Assembly: GCA_034678485.1 (NCBI GenBank)
Contig: JAXDBU010000055.1
Location: forward strand, 38,725-102,724
Reading direction: 5' to 3'
Source: PLanc-01 sp034678485
Lineage (GTDB): Bacteria > Planctomycetota > Phycisphaerae > Sedimentisphaerales > Anaerobacaceae
Length of the DNA stretch: 64,000 bases
Shown here: positions 8,426 through 18,160 of the stretch, piece by piece
Position numbering within the stretch: position 1 is the first letter of the stretch
Layout: each line of letters opens with the position of its first letter
Program-made: the position numbers and the translations under genes
Notes under the pieces: generated by a model
The model's input: the letters and a program-made list of their open reading frames with translations, nothing else
What the model was told of the DNA's origin: nothing
The model's database searches: none

Positions 8426-8501
8426 ATATGCAAGCAGAAAACCAGGTCCATCCGACCCAAACGAAGAAATTGCACGCCCCACCGCGGGAGCGAGTGTATC
8501 C

Positions 8502-8531
8502 TTGGCGAATCGGCCCAGCGCAGAGTATACT
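8502..8531 (+). promoter_or_regulatory. Probable sigma70 promoter for the sulfatase gene
   Basis: TTGGCG at 8502-8507 and TATACT at 8526-8531 are 18 bases apart. A transcript would start near 8538, about 64 bases before the sulfatase ATG. It faces away from the DUF2089-like gene. Confidence 0.5.
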
Positions 8532-8601
8532 CGTGCCATGCGCACTCGTGAGTTCGCTCACCGATGTGCCATCATAAGAAAGACCCATCGTCCAAGGAGA
8601 G

Positions 8602-9993
8602 ATGATGATGCGACCGCCCGCGCAGACACGTCGCGAGTTTCTCAGAACTGCCGGCCTTGGTGCTGCCTCAATGGTGTTGGGGAAGACTGAGGATGGATGC
8701 GCCGGCGATTCAGTTTCCAGACCCAATGTGCTGGTGATTCTGGTGGACGATCTGGGTTACGGCGATCTGTCGTGTTATGGAGCGACGGACCTTGAGTCGC
8801 CCCATATCGACAGACTCGTCGCGAGCGGGATGCGGTTCGACCGGTTCTATGCCAACTCGCCCGTGTGCTCGCCGACGCGGGCGGCACTGCTGAGCGGGCG
8901 GTTCCCCGACCTCGTCGGCGTCCCCGGCGTGATCCGCACCGAAATCCGCGACAACTGGGGCAACCTGGCCGAGCAGGCGGTCCTGCTGCCTCGCGTGCTC
9001 AAAGACGCCGGCTATCACACCACCCTCGTCGGCAAGTGGCACCTGGGCCTGACCTCGCCCAACACGCCCAACGAACGAGGCTTCGACCACTTCCACGGCT
9101 TCCTCGGCGACATGATGGACGACTACTATAACCATCGCCGACACGGCAACAACTACATGCGACTCAATGATAGAGAGATCGACCCCGAGGGCCACGCGAC
9201 CGACCTGTTCACCCAGTGGGCCATCGATTATATCCGCGAGCGGAAGAACGAAAGCCAACCCTTCTTCCTCTACTTGGCGTACAACGCTCCGCACACACCG
9301 ATCCAGCCGCCGGCCGAATGGGTCGAGCGGGTCAAACAGCGCGAGCTGGGAATCACCGACAGGCGTGCCAAGCTCGTCGCGCTGATCGAACAACTCGACG
9401 CTGGGATCGGCAAGGTGATCGACGCATTAAAGCAGACCGGCCTGGCCGACAATACCCTCGTGATCTTCGCCTCCGACAATGGCGGCCAACTCGGCGTCGG
9501 CGCCTCGAACGGATCGCTGCGGGCGGGAAAAGGCGACATGTACGAGGGTGGAATCCGCGTGCCGATGTGCGCCGTCTGGCCGGGCAGGATCGAGCCGCGT
9601 TCGCGAAGCGACCGCGTCGCGGTGACGATGGATATCTTCCCCACCGTCTGCGAGGCAGCGGGTGCGAAGATCGGCCACAAGATCGATGGTGTCAGCCTCC
9701 TGCCCACGCTGCTGGGCAAGGCACAACCTCCGGATGATCGAATTCTGTTCTGGGTCCGTCGCGAAGGCGGCGCACAGTACGGCGGCCGGGCCTACTACGC
9801 CGCCAGGCAAGGCGACTTCAAGCTCCTCCAAAACGGCCCATTCGAGCCATTGAAACTCTACAATCTGGCCGAAGACCCGCAGGAGCAGCGCCCGCTCCAT
9901 GACAAGCACCCGATGTACCGCAGGCTCTTCAACGCTCTCCAGGTCCACATCAGTCAGTCCGGCACAATCCCCTGGCAGCGAACCGACGCGTAG
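8602..9993 (+). CDS. Tat-exported arylsulfatase-type sulfatase
   Basis: A 463-residue type I sulfatase. The N-terminus has a twin-arginine export signal, TRREFLRTAGLGAASMVLG, so it should leave the cytoplasm folded. The alkaline-phosphatase-superfamily core begins with NVLVILVDDLGYGDLSCYG; Asp49 and Asp50 should bind the metal ion. The motif CSPTRAALLSGR contains Cys89, which a formylglycine-generating enzyme must convert to the catalytic aldehyde. GKWHLG and SDNGG supply further active-site residues. Such enzymes remove sulfate from polysaccharides or other esters and are very abundant in planctomycetes. ATG at 8602 follows AAGGAGA; two more in-frame ATGs follow directly. No carbohydrate-binding domain is evident, and the substrate is unknown. 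Confidence 0.93.
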   Translation: MMMRPPAQTRREFLRTAGLGAASMVLGKTEDGCAGDSVSRPNVLVILVDDLGYGDLSCYGATDLESPHIDRLVASGMRFDRFYANSPVCSPTRAALLSGRFPDLVGVPGVIRTEIRDNWGNLAEQAVLLPRVLKDAGYHTTLVGKWHLGLTSPNTPNERGFDHFHGFLGDMMDDYYNHRRHGNNYMRLNDREIDPEGHATDLFTQWAIDYIRERKNESQPFFLYLAYNAPHTPIQPPAEWVERVKQRELGITDRRAKLVALIEQLDAGIGKVIDALKQTGLADNTLVIFASDNGGQLGVGASNGSLRAGKGDMYEGGIRVPMCAVWPGRIEPRSRSDRVAVTMDIFPTVCEAAGAKIGHKIDGVSLLPTLLGKAQPPDDRILFWVRREGGAQYGGRAYYAARQGDFKLLQNGPFEPLKLYNLAEDPQEQRPLHDKHPMYRRLFNALQVHISQSGTIPWQRTDA

Positions 9994-10039
9994 CCGGGTT
10001 GCGAGCGGGTGTCCGAATTCCTTCCCTGTCTCTTGGCCC

Positions 10040-10068
10040 TTGTCGGTCGGCGACCGGTTTGCTACAAT
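10040..10068 (+). promoter_or_regulatory. Sigma70 promoter for the exported beta-sandwich protein
   Basis: TTGTCG at 10040-10045 and TACAAT at 10063-10068 are separated by 17 bases. Transcription would start near 10075, giving a leader of about 68 bases to the ATG at 10143, which follows GGAGG. Confidence 0.65.
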
Positions 10069-10142
10069 CAATGTGGACTATGATTAGGAGACGACAGTGT
10101 AGCGGAAAGAAAGACTCTCGTGCGTCTTTTGGAGGGACAACC

Positions 10143-12785
10143 ATGCGGCGGCTGTATCCGATTGCGAGTGTTCTGGTTCTGGCAACACTGGCGGGCTCTT
10201 CGTGGACGAAGGCCCAGGACAAGGAACAGGCACGTGAGACCCTGAATGGCAGAGGTGCGGTCGTGCGTCTGTACGTCGGCTGGAAGGCCGACCCGAAGGC
10301 GTACACGACGCTAACCGTGGCACTCGACGGACTTGACGTGCTATTCGATGCGGTCGAGCAGGCGGCAGGCGAGAGCGTGCCGGAGGATGCAGCAGTGGTC
10401 GTCGTGCCGGACGATCAGCAGGACTCGCTGATTGCCGAAGTCATGGACGGCTGCCTCTTCGGCGAACCCTACAGCCCCGGCGGTCGGATCACCCTCTGGC
10501 CGGGCGTCGTTCCCTGGGTCCAACTGAACCCCTGCCTATTCAAAGATGCGCTCGACCAGCCGATCCCAAATGCCGAGGTCGAAATCCTGCTTTCCGACGA
10601 TCCCCGATTCTATGGTGCAGACTGCCAGCTCTGGATCGCCAACGCCCGAATCGACGAGAATGGGCGCATGTGGTCGCCCAAGGCGTCTGCCTCCTGCAAA
10701 CTGTTCTCTTTTCTGTTCACGGTGATTCACCCGGACTGCGGGCCGGTGCCCGCCCTGTCGCACTACTCGTCCTCGCAGCCGGGAGGGGATCATCTTCTCA
10801 CCGTGGGCGCCCTGCCCAAGGACCAATGGTGCGTCTTCCTGGACGCGTTGGGCAATCCGCTCCCCGGCGCAGATGTCAAGCTCTTCCGCGGATGGGTGTG
10901 GAAATCCACGAGTGAGTTGCTGGGGCAAGCCAGTCCACTGGATGAGAGCGGCAGGCTGTGCCCGCCCCCGTGGTGTCCCCTGCTCGACGACTGCTGTCTT
11001 GTCGTGTCAGACCCGAACTACGGAACCGCGATCGTCGAGCCGTATGACAAGATGTTCCCGGCTATCCAGCCGCCGCTCACCACCTGTGTCGTTCCTCTGG
11101 TGTCGCGTGAGTCGGATGCCAACGAGCGATCCCTTCGCGGCACAGTCATCGACGACAGCGGCGCGCCCGTGGTCGGCGCCGTCGTCACCTGCGGTAGGGT
11201 TACCGTTCCGGGCGGTACCCGGCTACGCGCTTTCTTCGGCGGGTCGTATCTGAGCGGCAAGTGCGCCAAGGCCCTGACGGACAAGCAAGGGCAGTTTGTC
11301 ATGCATCTGCCGCTGGCGAACAGCGACGGCACGCTCGGCCGGATGGTCCCGCTTGACGCGACCTACGAGGTCGGCATCGAAGCACCGGAGGATTCTGGCC
11401 TGGAGCCATTCTACGGCTTGCTGCCGGCCGGACAGGAACATACCATCACCATGGCGACGATCTCGCCCGGCCCAAAGAGTTTCACCGGCGTGCTCCTCTT
11501 CCAAGACGAAGACGGCATCGTGAATGACCCCGCGAAGCTGGGCCAGATCACTTTGACGATCCACGTCACGCTGGCGGACGGACACTGGAGGGAACACACC
11601 TACTCCAATGGTTCCTGGACACAGCAGGAAGAACTGCCTTTCGGGACCTACTGCGCGACGGGCGAGTGGGACGGCATACTGCACGTCTTCGGCCCGGTCG
11701 AGGTGACGGCGGACAGCCCGGAGAGGGTCGTTCTGACGGTCAGCGAGATCAGATCCGCCGAGACAACATACAGCGGGCGCGTCATCCATGGCGTCACCGG
11801 TCAGCCCATCTCGCAGGCGCTCGTAATGCAGAGGCCCTGGCCCTCACAAATCGCCGCCGAACTGAGCGACGAACGTTTCATGCAGGTCTTCTACTTCGGT
11901 CCCGAGGCGGCCGCAAATGGCGAGCTGCTCCAGTTCCTGGAGGAGGATATCGGCTGGAGAATCACCCGCACGGACAATGATGGTCACTTCGAGATTGCCC
12001 TGCCCACAAGCCAGCAAGACAACCCGGAGACCAGCATTGTAGCGATCCGCGAGAACTTCCTCGGGTCCGAACTGCAATCGCGCTTTCTGCAAGCACAGAC
12101 CGACGACACCGCCACGGTGCTGCTGCCCGATATGAAGCTGTTCCCGGCCGGCATAGTCGTTCTCGATCCGTGCGTACCCGAGCCGGAGGTGCTGAGCGTA
12201 GAGAACCAGGTGCGGTTCCTCTACGCCACCCCCGCGGATGATCCGAGATCGTGGGTGGCGGACCTGTGGGCGACGCCCGTTGCCAACCAGGGCGTCAGCG
12301 TCTTTCGCAGGTACGATCTGCCCATCAACCGCTTGCAGAGCGTCTATGTCCCTGCGGACGTGACGCTGACGCTGACCATCGGGAGACGCGTCGAGCAGTC
12401 TGCACCCGTCGTGATGGAGGGCGTTCGCCTGGAGCAGGGCGAGGTGCTCGATCTTGGAAGTGTGCAGTTTCCCCAGGCGATTCAGGTCGTCGTACAGGCG
12501 ATTGACTCGGCGGGCAAACCGCTGGAAGGGATCGCCATCCGTTGTCTTCCCGATGGACTCGACACGGCAAACCGCACGGCAGTCACGGATATCGAGGGGT
12601 GTGCCCACGTCTATGTGCCGCCGCATTCACAAGGGCGACTCGTCGCGGAGTATTACGACGAAGAGACACAGACCACAATCCGCGAGGGCATAGCGTACCG
12701 GGTCGCCGGCGAGGAGGACGGCGGAAAGGAGTTCGTCCTGCAATTATCCGACGAATTCCTCGACGGACTGGTCGCATCCAAGTGA
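10143..12785 (+). CDS. Large exported protein with repeated carboxypeptidase-regulatory-like beta-sandwich domains
   Basis: About 880 residues from the ATG at 10143, preferred over an open upstream extension because it has GGAGG upstream, a promoter before that, and a signal peptide (RRLYPIASVLVLATLAGSSWTKAQ). The body carries at least five copies of a pattern D-x-x-G-x-P-x-x-G/N-A-x-V, typical of CarboxypepD_reg/SpaA-like Ig-fold domains: near residues 134 (DALDQPIPNAEVEI), 233 (DALGNPLPGADVKLF), 336 (DDSGAPVVGAVVTC), 548 (HGVTGQPISQALVM) and 786 (DSAGKPLEGIAIRC). No catalytic motif was found. It is probably a secreted or periplasmic structural or adhesive protein. The gene after it (12816) is also exported but decayed. 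Confidence 0.8.
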   Translation: MRRLYPIASVLVLATLAGSSWTKAQDKEQARETLNGRGAVVRLYVGWKADPKAYTTLTVALDGLDVLFDAVEQAAGESVPEDAAVVVVPDDQQDSLIAEVMDGCLFGEPYSPGGRITLWPGVVPWVQLNPCLFKDALDQPIPNAEVEILLSDDPRFYGADCQLWIANARIDENGRMWSPKASASCKLFSFLFTVIHPDCGPVPALSHYSSSQPGGDHLLTVGALPKDQWCVFLDALGNPLPGADVKLFRGWVWKSTSELLGQASPLDESGRLCPPPWCPLLDDCCLVVSDPNYGTAIVEPYDKMFPAIQPPLTTCVVPLVSRESDANERSLRGTVIDDSGAPVVGAVVTCGRVTVPGGTRLRAFFGGSYLSGKCAKALTDKQGQFVMHLPLANSDGTLGRMVPLDATYEVGIEAPEDSGLEPFYGLLPAGQEHTITMATISPGPKSFTGVLLFQDEDGIVNDPAKLGQITLTIHVTLADGHWREHTYSNGSWTQQEELPFGTYCATGEWDGILHVFGPVEVTADSPERVVLTVSEIRSAETTYSGRVIHGVTGQPISQALVMQRPWPSQIAAELSDERFMQVFYFGPEAAANGELLQFLEEDIGWRITRTDNDGHFEIALPTSQQDNPETSIVAIRENFLGSELQSRFLQAQTDDTATVLLPDMKLFPAGIVVLDPCVPEPEVLSVENQVRFLYATPADDPRSWVADLWATPVANQGVSVFRRYDLPINRLQSVYVPADVTLTLTIGRRVEQSAPVVMEGVRLEQGEVLDLGSVQFPQAIQVVVQAIDSAGKPLEGIAIRCLPDGLDTANRTAVTDIEGCAHVYVPPHSQGRLVAEYYDEETQTTIREGIAYRVAGEEDGGKEFVLQLSDEFLDGLVASK

Positions 12786-12815
12786 CGCAACCCGCGGGGA
12801 TTGAGAGGGAAACAG

Positions 12816-14370
12816 ATGAGTGAGCACGCAATCCTGATCGTCACCCTGCTTCTGTGGATGCCATCAATGGCCCAGACGCAGAACCTCCAGGCCGATTCAC
12901 CCGCCGACACACCCGGCGTGACGATCACGCTGCTGGAGCAGAAGAGGACCGACAAGGCACTCGAACTAAGGTATCAGATCAGCAACCAATCCGGACGCGA
13001 TGTTTGGATCTGTCAGACCATCAGTCCGGATTTCGACTTCGAATGCTTCATACCCGCGAGCGACCATAGGCTCGTGGTGCGCAGGCGATAGGATGTCCCC
13101 AGGGAATTCGAATCCTATGACGACAATTCTGTCGGAGCCTATGTACGGATGCGCCCCGGGCAGTCCCGGGTCGAGCGTCTATGCCTGCCTTTCCCGGTTC
13201 ACTGCGCGACTGTATATGCTGCCAAAGTCCGCGAGCACGCCATGGATGCAGCTTCTCTGGTTGTCGAGATTGGCTTCTATGACTACGACTTGCCGGAGGA
13301 CCGCCTAAGACTACAGAGAAGGTCGCCCGATGCGAACACGCCTAATCCATTCAGCAGTGCAGGGCTGCCGATGTGGATCTATGCATGGCGGACTCTTACT
13401 GTGTCGCGTGAATCTGTCTGGGACAGAGACAACATGTTCCCTCTCGGCAACGAGTATCGAAGTGAACCCTCGTGAGCACACTCTACGAGTTGAAATCAAT
13501 GACTTGTCTATCCCGTGCATCTATGTCGGCCCGTTCGGTTTCTGCGATACACCCCGCGAACGACCTGATCTCACCGATTGCACACGAATCGAGGTGACGT
13601 ATGAGCCCTCCCTGCTGGAGTATTTCTTCCCGCATGCTGGTCAGCAGAGTCTTCTCAATGCCGAAGAAAGGCAGTATCTGCAACGACAGAAGACGGTCGT
13701 CGTCGATCGCAGGGAGTTGATCCAGGCTTTCGCCTTCGAGATCAAGCAGGCGAAGAGCAGTTGGGTCAGTCTTGTGGGAAATATCGCTCGGGTCAAATGT
13801 TACGATGGCGACAGAGTGTTGACGTCCTTCGCCGTATATGAAGGGAATCGCCTGCTCCTGGATGGGGGCGAACAGTTCATACGCCGATCCGGTTTCAAGA
13901 CCCTGAGGGCATTTCCTCAGTCGGTACAAGCGTTTGAAGCCCGAGTCGGCTGTGCCTGGAACTTGCGAAAGCTATGGAATCGTCTGAGACCCTATGAGAA
14001 CGTTGAGAACCCTGGCGCGGCAGACCCAGTCTGCGTGGCGGGATGGCCGCGAGCGAGCGAGTGGTGTAATGCCATTGTGCGAGCCTATGAGAACGCGAGT
14101 CCAGATCGGCGCGTCATTACGCAGCCGTTCAAATGCCCCGCTGTGGACGAAGTCAGATGTCACTATAGCATGAATCCGAACTGCGAGCCGAATTCACCGG
14201 AAGACATGGTGCTATTGTTCGAGACGAGAGCCGGCTGGAACCAACATGGCGGGCCAGAGTTGTTCACTTTCGACAACCATGATCCGAAGGGAGGGTGTGT
14301 CCTGCTCAACGACGGGACGGTCCGGTTCATCCGCACCCAGGAAGAACTGAAGCAACTCCGGTGGAAGTAG
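12816..14370 (+). pseudogene. Broken gene for an exported protein with H-x9-DG-like C-terminus
   Basis: The frame starts at ATG 12816 (signal peptide ILIVTLLLWMPSMAQTQ) and is stopped by TAG at 13089 after 91 residues. The same frame then stays open for 128 codons (DVPREFESYDDNSVGAYVRM and onward to 13475). Protein-like sequence next moves to the +1 frame somewhere around 13370-13430 and continues to 14370. That 3' part has an open reading frame of 346 codons and ends in FTFDNHDPKGGCVLLNDGTV plus RFI, resembling the H-x9-DG ending seen in planctomycete pilin-like and exported proteins. So one original protein of about 517 residues now has a nonsense codon and a frameshift. A pair of separate short genes is the less likely alternative. 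No function can be assigned. Confidence 0.65.
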
Positions 14371-14443
14371 ACGACGATGGGCACACTGCAGGCCGCTTGG
14401 GCACGCACACATGCGATTGCCCTGCCCATAATCGCGCGGCGAA

Positions 14444-14472
14444 TTGCGGACGCGGGCGGCATCCCTTATAAT
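14444..14472 (+). promoter_or_regulatory. Sigma70 promoter for threonine synthase
   Basis: TTGCGG at 14444-14449, a 17-base spacer and a perfect TATAAT at 14467-14472. The start site should lie near 14479, about 29 bases before the thrC ATG. Confidence 0.7.
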
Positions 14473-14507
14473 CGGCCCCGCAATAGGGTCCATAAGGAGT
14501 CTACGAC

Positions 14508-15854
14508 ATGGCGATGAACGACGCGGCGTTTCAGAAGTGCATCAATCCCGCCTGCGGGGCCGAGTTCGACTGCAAGGAGTCGATCTTCAAGTGCCCCCAG
14601 TGCGGCGATCTGCTCGATATCCAGTACAACTGGGCCAGGGTCCCGGTGCCCAGGAAGCTCGCCGATTTCGGCAAGCGGTGGGCGACCCGCGACAAGCCGC
14701 TGGACTTCTCCGGCGTGTGGCGGTTCCGCGAACTGCTGGACTTCTGCCCCGACCGGCACAAGATCACCATCGGCGAGGGACAAACCATTCTCCAACAGAA
14801 TCGCCCGATCGCCCAGCATCTCGGCATGAAGCCCGAGTGCCTCTTCCTCCAGTACGAGGGACTCAATCCCTCGGGCTCCTTCAAAGACAACGGCATGACC
14901 GCCGCCTTTAGTCACGCGAAGATGGTGGGGGCCAAGAGCTGCGCCTGCGCCTCGACCGGCAACACCTCCGCGTCGGTTGCGCTATACGCTCAGAGCTGCG
15001 GACTCAGGTGCACCGTCTTCATCGGCTCCGGGCGGATCGCTTTCGGCAAGCTCAGCCAGGCGATGGACTACGGCGCCCAGACCGTCCAGATCCAGGGCGA
15101 CTTCGACGACTGCATGAAGCAGGTCCAGGCGGTCTGTGTCGAGCTGGGCCTGTACCTGCTCAACTCGCTCAATCCCTTCCGGCTCGAAGGCCAGAAGACG
15201 ATCATGTTCCGCATCATCGAGGCCCTCGGCTGGCAGGTCCCTGACTGGATCGTCGTCCCCGGCGGCAATCTCGGCAACTCCTCCGCATTCGGCAAAGCGT
15301 TCGCGGAGCTCAAGCAGCTCGGCCTGATCGACCGCATCCCGCGCATGGCGATCATCAACGCCACCGGCGCCGACACGCTCACCGACCTGGTGAACAACAA
15401 AAAGCTCGCCTGGAACAACGGCCACGTGGATCAAAAGATCATCGACAGTTACTACGCGGACCTGACCGCCCGGCACTTCTCGCCGCACACCTGTGCCTCG
15501 GCCATCGAGATCTCCCGCCCGGTGAACCTCAAGAAGTGCCTGCGGGCCATCGACGTCTGCCAGGGCATCGTACGGGCGGTGACGGATCAGGAGATATGCG
15601 ACGCCAAGGCCCTCATCGGCAAGTTCGGCCTGGGTTGCGAGCCCGCCTCCGCGGCCACTGTCGCGGGTCTGAAGCACCTGCTGGCCGAGGGCGTCATCGC
15701 CAAGGACCAGCGCGTCGCCTGCGTCCTGACGGGGCACACCCTCAAGGACCCCAATGTCACCGTGAACTACCACAAGGACAAGCAGGGCCAGTTCAGCAAC
15801 CCGCCCCTCTCGGCCCCGAACGACCTGCAGGAGATCATCAAGCTGATCCGCTGA
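14508..15854 (+). CDS. thrC: Threonine synthase
   Basis: A 448-residue PLP enzyme that converts O-phosphohomoserine to threonine, the last step of threonine biosynthesis in the cytosol. The N-terminus has a zinc-ribbon-like CINPACGAEFDCKESIFKC and CPQCG, common in class I threonine synthases. The catalytic lysine is Lys126 in the fold-type II motif NPSGSFKDNGM, and STGNTSASVALYA forms the phosphate/substrate loop. A later PGGNLGNSSAFGKA provides the PLP-phosphate-binding glycines. C-terminal sequences GCEPASAATVAGLK and VLTGHTLKDP are also typical. ATG at 14508 follows AAGGAG, and a good promoter precedes it. The next gene starts 40 bases downstream and could be co-transcribed, but the products look unrelated. 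Confidence 0.95.
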   Translation: MAMNDAAFQKCINPACGAEFDCKESIFKCPQCGDLLDIQYNWARVPVPRKLADFGKRWATRDKPLDFSGVWRFRELLDFCPDRHKITIGEGQTILQQNRPIAQHLGMKPECLFLQYEGLNPSGSFKDNGMTAAFSHAKMVGAKSCACASTGNTSASVALYAQSCGLRCTVFIGSGRIAFGKLSQAMDYGAQTVQIQGDFDDCMKQVQAVCVELGLYLLNSLNPFRLEGQKTIMFRIIEALGWQVPDWIVVPGGNLGNSSAFGKAFAELKQLGLIDRIPRMAIINATGADTLTDLVNNKKLAWNNGHVDQKIIDSYYADLTARHFSPHTCASAIEISRPVNLKKCLRAIDVCQGIVRAVTDQEICDAKALIGKFGLGCEPASAATVAGLKHLLAEGVIAKDQRVACVLTGHTLKDPNVTVNYHKDKQGQFSNPPLSAPNDLQEIIKLIR

Positions 15855-15894
15855 CTCACGCATAAGCAAGTCCGACCTCCAACAGGAGAAGTCC

Positions 15895-17919
15895 ATGAAA
15901 CGTGCCAATTCCCTGGTCGCCCGATCCGCTGTCAAAACCCTTCTTCTGCTCGCGGCATTTGTTGTGAGCCTCCCGCCGTGCGTCGCCAGCGGTGGTGTGA
16001 CCCTGTACGTTTCCAAGCTCGGCGACAATTCGAACGGGCGGACCTGGGAAACCGCGTTTCACACGATTCAGAAGGCCCTGGACGCGGTGCCAGACGACCA
16101 GGGCGGACATCGGATCGTCGTCCGGCCGGACACCTATGTCGAGGCCAACCTCGCTCCGGTCCACAAGGGCGCTGCAGGCGCGTACAACAGCCTGATCGGC
16201 GACTTCAGCGGTTCGCTTGGTTCCGGCGCGACCGGCTGGGTCCTCATCGATTCCGGCGATCCCGAAAAGGGGTTCAAGAGCTGGGACTGGTGGGGTCCCG
16301 TCCGCGCGTCGGACAAGCACTGGCCGACCGGGAACAACCAGGAGACCTTCTCCAGCATCATCTGGGACCGCTGGAAACTGAGCCATCTCTACACCGCCGG
16401 CGGTGACGGCGGCTTCTTCTGGGACCTCACCAACAAGAGCGGCGAGGGCTTCACCGTCGTCGTCGAGGACTGCGTCGGCACCGGTCGCGCCTTCGGCGGG
16501 GGCGTCGCCTACCCGACGGTCCGGCCGGGCGAGCCGAGCGTGTTCCGCCGCTGCTACTTCCTCGCACTCGACTGGGTGGGCGACACCGCGGCCATCCTCG
16601 TGGGCGGATGGGAGAAGACGATGCCCGACGAGCCGCACGTCGTGTTTGAGGACTGCACGCTCGTACACACCGACAACGCGGTGGCCATCTCGTACGCCAG
16701 TCACTGCGCCCGCGCGAAGTTCGTGAACTGCCGGATGATCGTGCTGAACTTCACCCAGCCGGAAATGGGCGGCAAATCGACCGGCATCATCTGTACCCAG
16801 GGACACTCCCCCACCGGCAAGCTGCACGTCGATCTGGAAGACTGCATCCTCGCGGGCTACAGCGTCTTCACATCGGGCGACGACGGCAAGGCCGTCACGT
16901 ATACGACCAAGGGCATGACGCAAGCCTATGTGCAATTCAAGCAGGAGATGCCTGCAAGCTTCGAGCGTCTGGGCCTGTGGCCGACGGACCTGTTCGCACA
17001 GATCGCTCCGCCCAAGCTGGGCTCCCCCTCGGCGGTGGCCCCCACGCGGCCCGTGCTGACCAAGCTGCCACTGGCTATCGCCAAGGCCATGGAGAACACC
17101 CCGGTCATATGGAAGGGCCGGCCCCTGCACATCCTCAATCGTCGCGACGACACGAAGAACGGCACCGACGACTACGTCAAGAGCATGTACCTCTACGCGG
17201 TCGATATGGACACAGGCGAGGAGGTGTCCCGCTTCGGCGAGGGCCACTCCTTCGCCAATGCGTTCGTCAATGGCTCCGACCTCCATGTCTTCGCCAGCGA
17301 GGGGACGAATCGCGACTGGTTCCAGGGCCTCTTTCACTTCACGACCCGCGACCTCAAGACCTGGACCCGCGAGCCCGCCATCGCCCAGGACGGCGACGAG
17401 CACCTGTTCAACGCCTCTGTCTGCCGGGACGAGAAGGGCTTCGTCATGGCCTACGAGTCGAACAAGCCGGTGTCGTTCTGCTTCAAGTTCGCTCGCTCGA
17501 CCGACCTGTCGAAGTGGGAGAAGGTCCCGGGCCTGATCTTCACAGGCGTGAATCACGAGTACAGCGCCTGCCCGGCGCTTCGCTACTTCCGGCACTACTA
17601 CTACGTCATCTACTTGCACAACTTCATCCCGTGCCACAAGGGGTACACGCCGTTCCTGGCCCGGTCGAAGGACTTGGCCGACTGGGAGCTGAGCCCATTC
17701 AATCCGATCCTCGAAGCCGGTCCGGGCGAGGGGATCAACAACTCCGATGTGGACCTCTTCGAGTGGGAGGGCAAGACGTACCTCACGTACGCCACCGGCG
17801 ACCAGGCCACCTGGGGCGCGGTCCGCATTGCCCTCTATGACGGCTCGATGCAGGAGTTCTTCACAAGTCACTTCCCGACCGGCAGGCCGACCGTGAAAGC
17901 CGATGCACGAGGCGACTGA
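15895..17919 (+). CDS. Exported protein with beta-helix part and glycosidase-like beta-propeller part
   Basis: A 674-residue exported protein with signal peptide (SAVKTLLLLAAFVVSLPPCVAS). The first half, about residues 35-350, begins TLYVSKLGDNSNGRTWETAF, followed by HTIQKALDAVP. This is the usual opening of DUF1565/pectate-lyase-like right-handed beta-helices; repeated short strands such as VVFEDCTLVHTDNAVAISYA follow. The second half, about 395-670, has the repeated pattern of five-bladed propeller glycosidases (GH32/43/117-like): SEGTNRDWFQGLFHFTTRDL, FARSTDLSKWEKV, LARSKDLADWEL and NNSDVDLFEWEGKTYLTYAT. It probably binds or cleaves a polysaccharide, but catalytic acids cannot be assigned with confidence. 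The ATG follows CAGGAGA. Confidence 0.7.
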   Translation: MKRANSLVARSAVKTLLLLAAFVVSLPPCVASGGVTLYVSKLGDNSNGRTWETAFHTIQKALDAVPDDQGGHRIVVRPDTYVEANLAPVHKGAAGAYNSLIGDFSGSLGSGATGWVLIDSGDPEKGFKSWDWWGPVRASDKHWPTGNNQETFSSIIWDRWKLSHLYTAGGDGGFFWDLTNKSGEGFTVVVEDCVGTGRAFGGGVAYPTVRPGEPSVFRRCYFLALDWVGDTAAILVGGWEKTMPDEPHVVFEDCTLVHTDNAVAISYASHCARAKFVNCRMIVLNFTQPEMGGKSTGIICTQGHSPTGKLHVDLEDCILAGYSVFTSGDDGKAVTYTTKGMTQAYVQFKQEMPASFERLGLWPTDLFAQIAPPKLGSPSAVAPTRPVLTKLPLAIAKAMENTPVIWKGRPLHILNRRDDTKNGTDDYVKSMYLYAVDMDTGEEVSRFGEGHSFANAFVNGSDLHVFASEGTNRDWFQGLFHFTTRDLKTWTREPAIAQDGDEHLFNASVCRDEKGFVMAYESNKPVSFCFKFARSTDLSKWEKVPGLIFTGVNHEYSACPALRYFRHYYYVIYLHNFIPCHKGYTPFLARSKDLADWELSPFNPILEAGPGEGINNSDVDLFEWEGKTYLTYATGDQATWGAVRIALYDGSMQEFFTSHFPTGRPTVKADARGD

Positions 17920-17959
17920 GTCTTGCGACGGTCGATGAAAAGAAGACTGTAGATTCTAC

Positions 17960-17988
17960 TTGACAAATTCGAGTGCGAAGGATAAACT
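17960..17988 (+). promoter_or_regulatory. Sigma70 promoter for PEP-CTERM protein 2
   Basis: TTGACA at 17960-17965 and TAAACT at 17983-17988 are 17 bases apart. The implied start near 17995 leaves a long leader of about 165 bases to the ATG at 18161. The other PEP-CTERM gene has the same arrangement of a strong promoter and long leader. Confidence 0.7.
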
Positions 17989-18160
17989 CACATAGGCTGA
18001 GCCTCACCGGAGGAGGATCGTCACTCGGCTGTTGCTTGCGCGGTGCGCGCGAGCGTTCTGCACAAGCAAGGCGGGGACACTTTGTCTCTACAGCCGGTAG
18101 AAAAAAGCGGGTTTTGTCTGGGGTTTCTGGCACAGTTTTGTGGGAGAAAAGGAGAAGATC

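Noticed and set aside
13106..13118. TTCGAATCC-like word, as found in tRNA T-loops
   Set aside because: It lies within the decayed exported gene. No acceptor stem, anticodon arm or CCA end can be built around it.
15856..17871. A 671-codon open frame on the minus strand
   Set aside because: It is the mirror of the exported beta-helix/propeller gene at 15895-17919. GC-rich codon bias keeps antisense frames open; its translation has no recognisable domain, start signal or partner.
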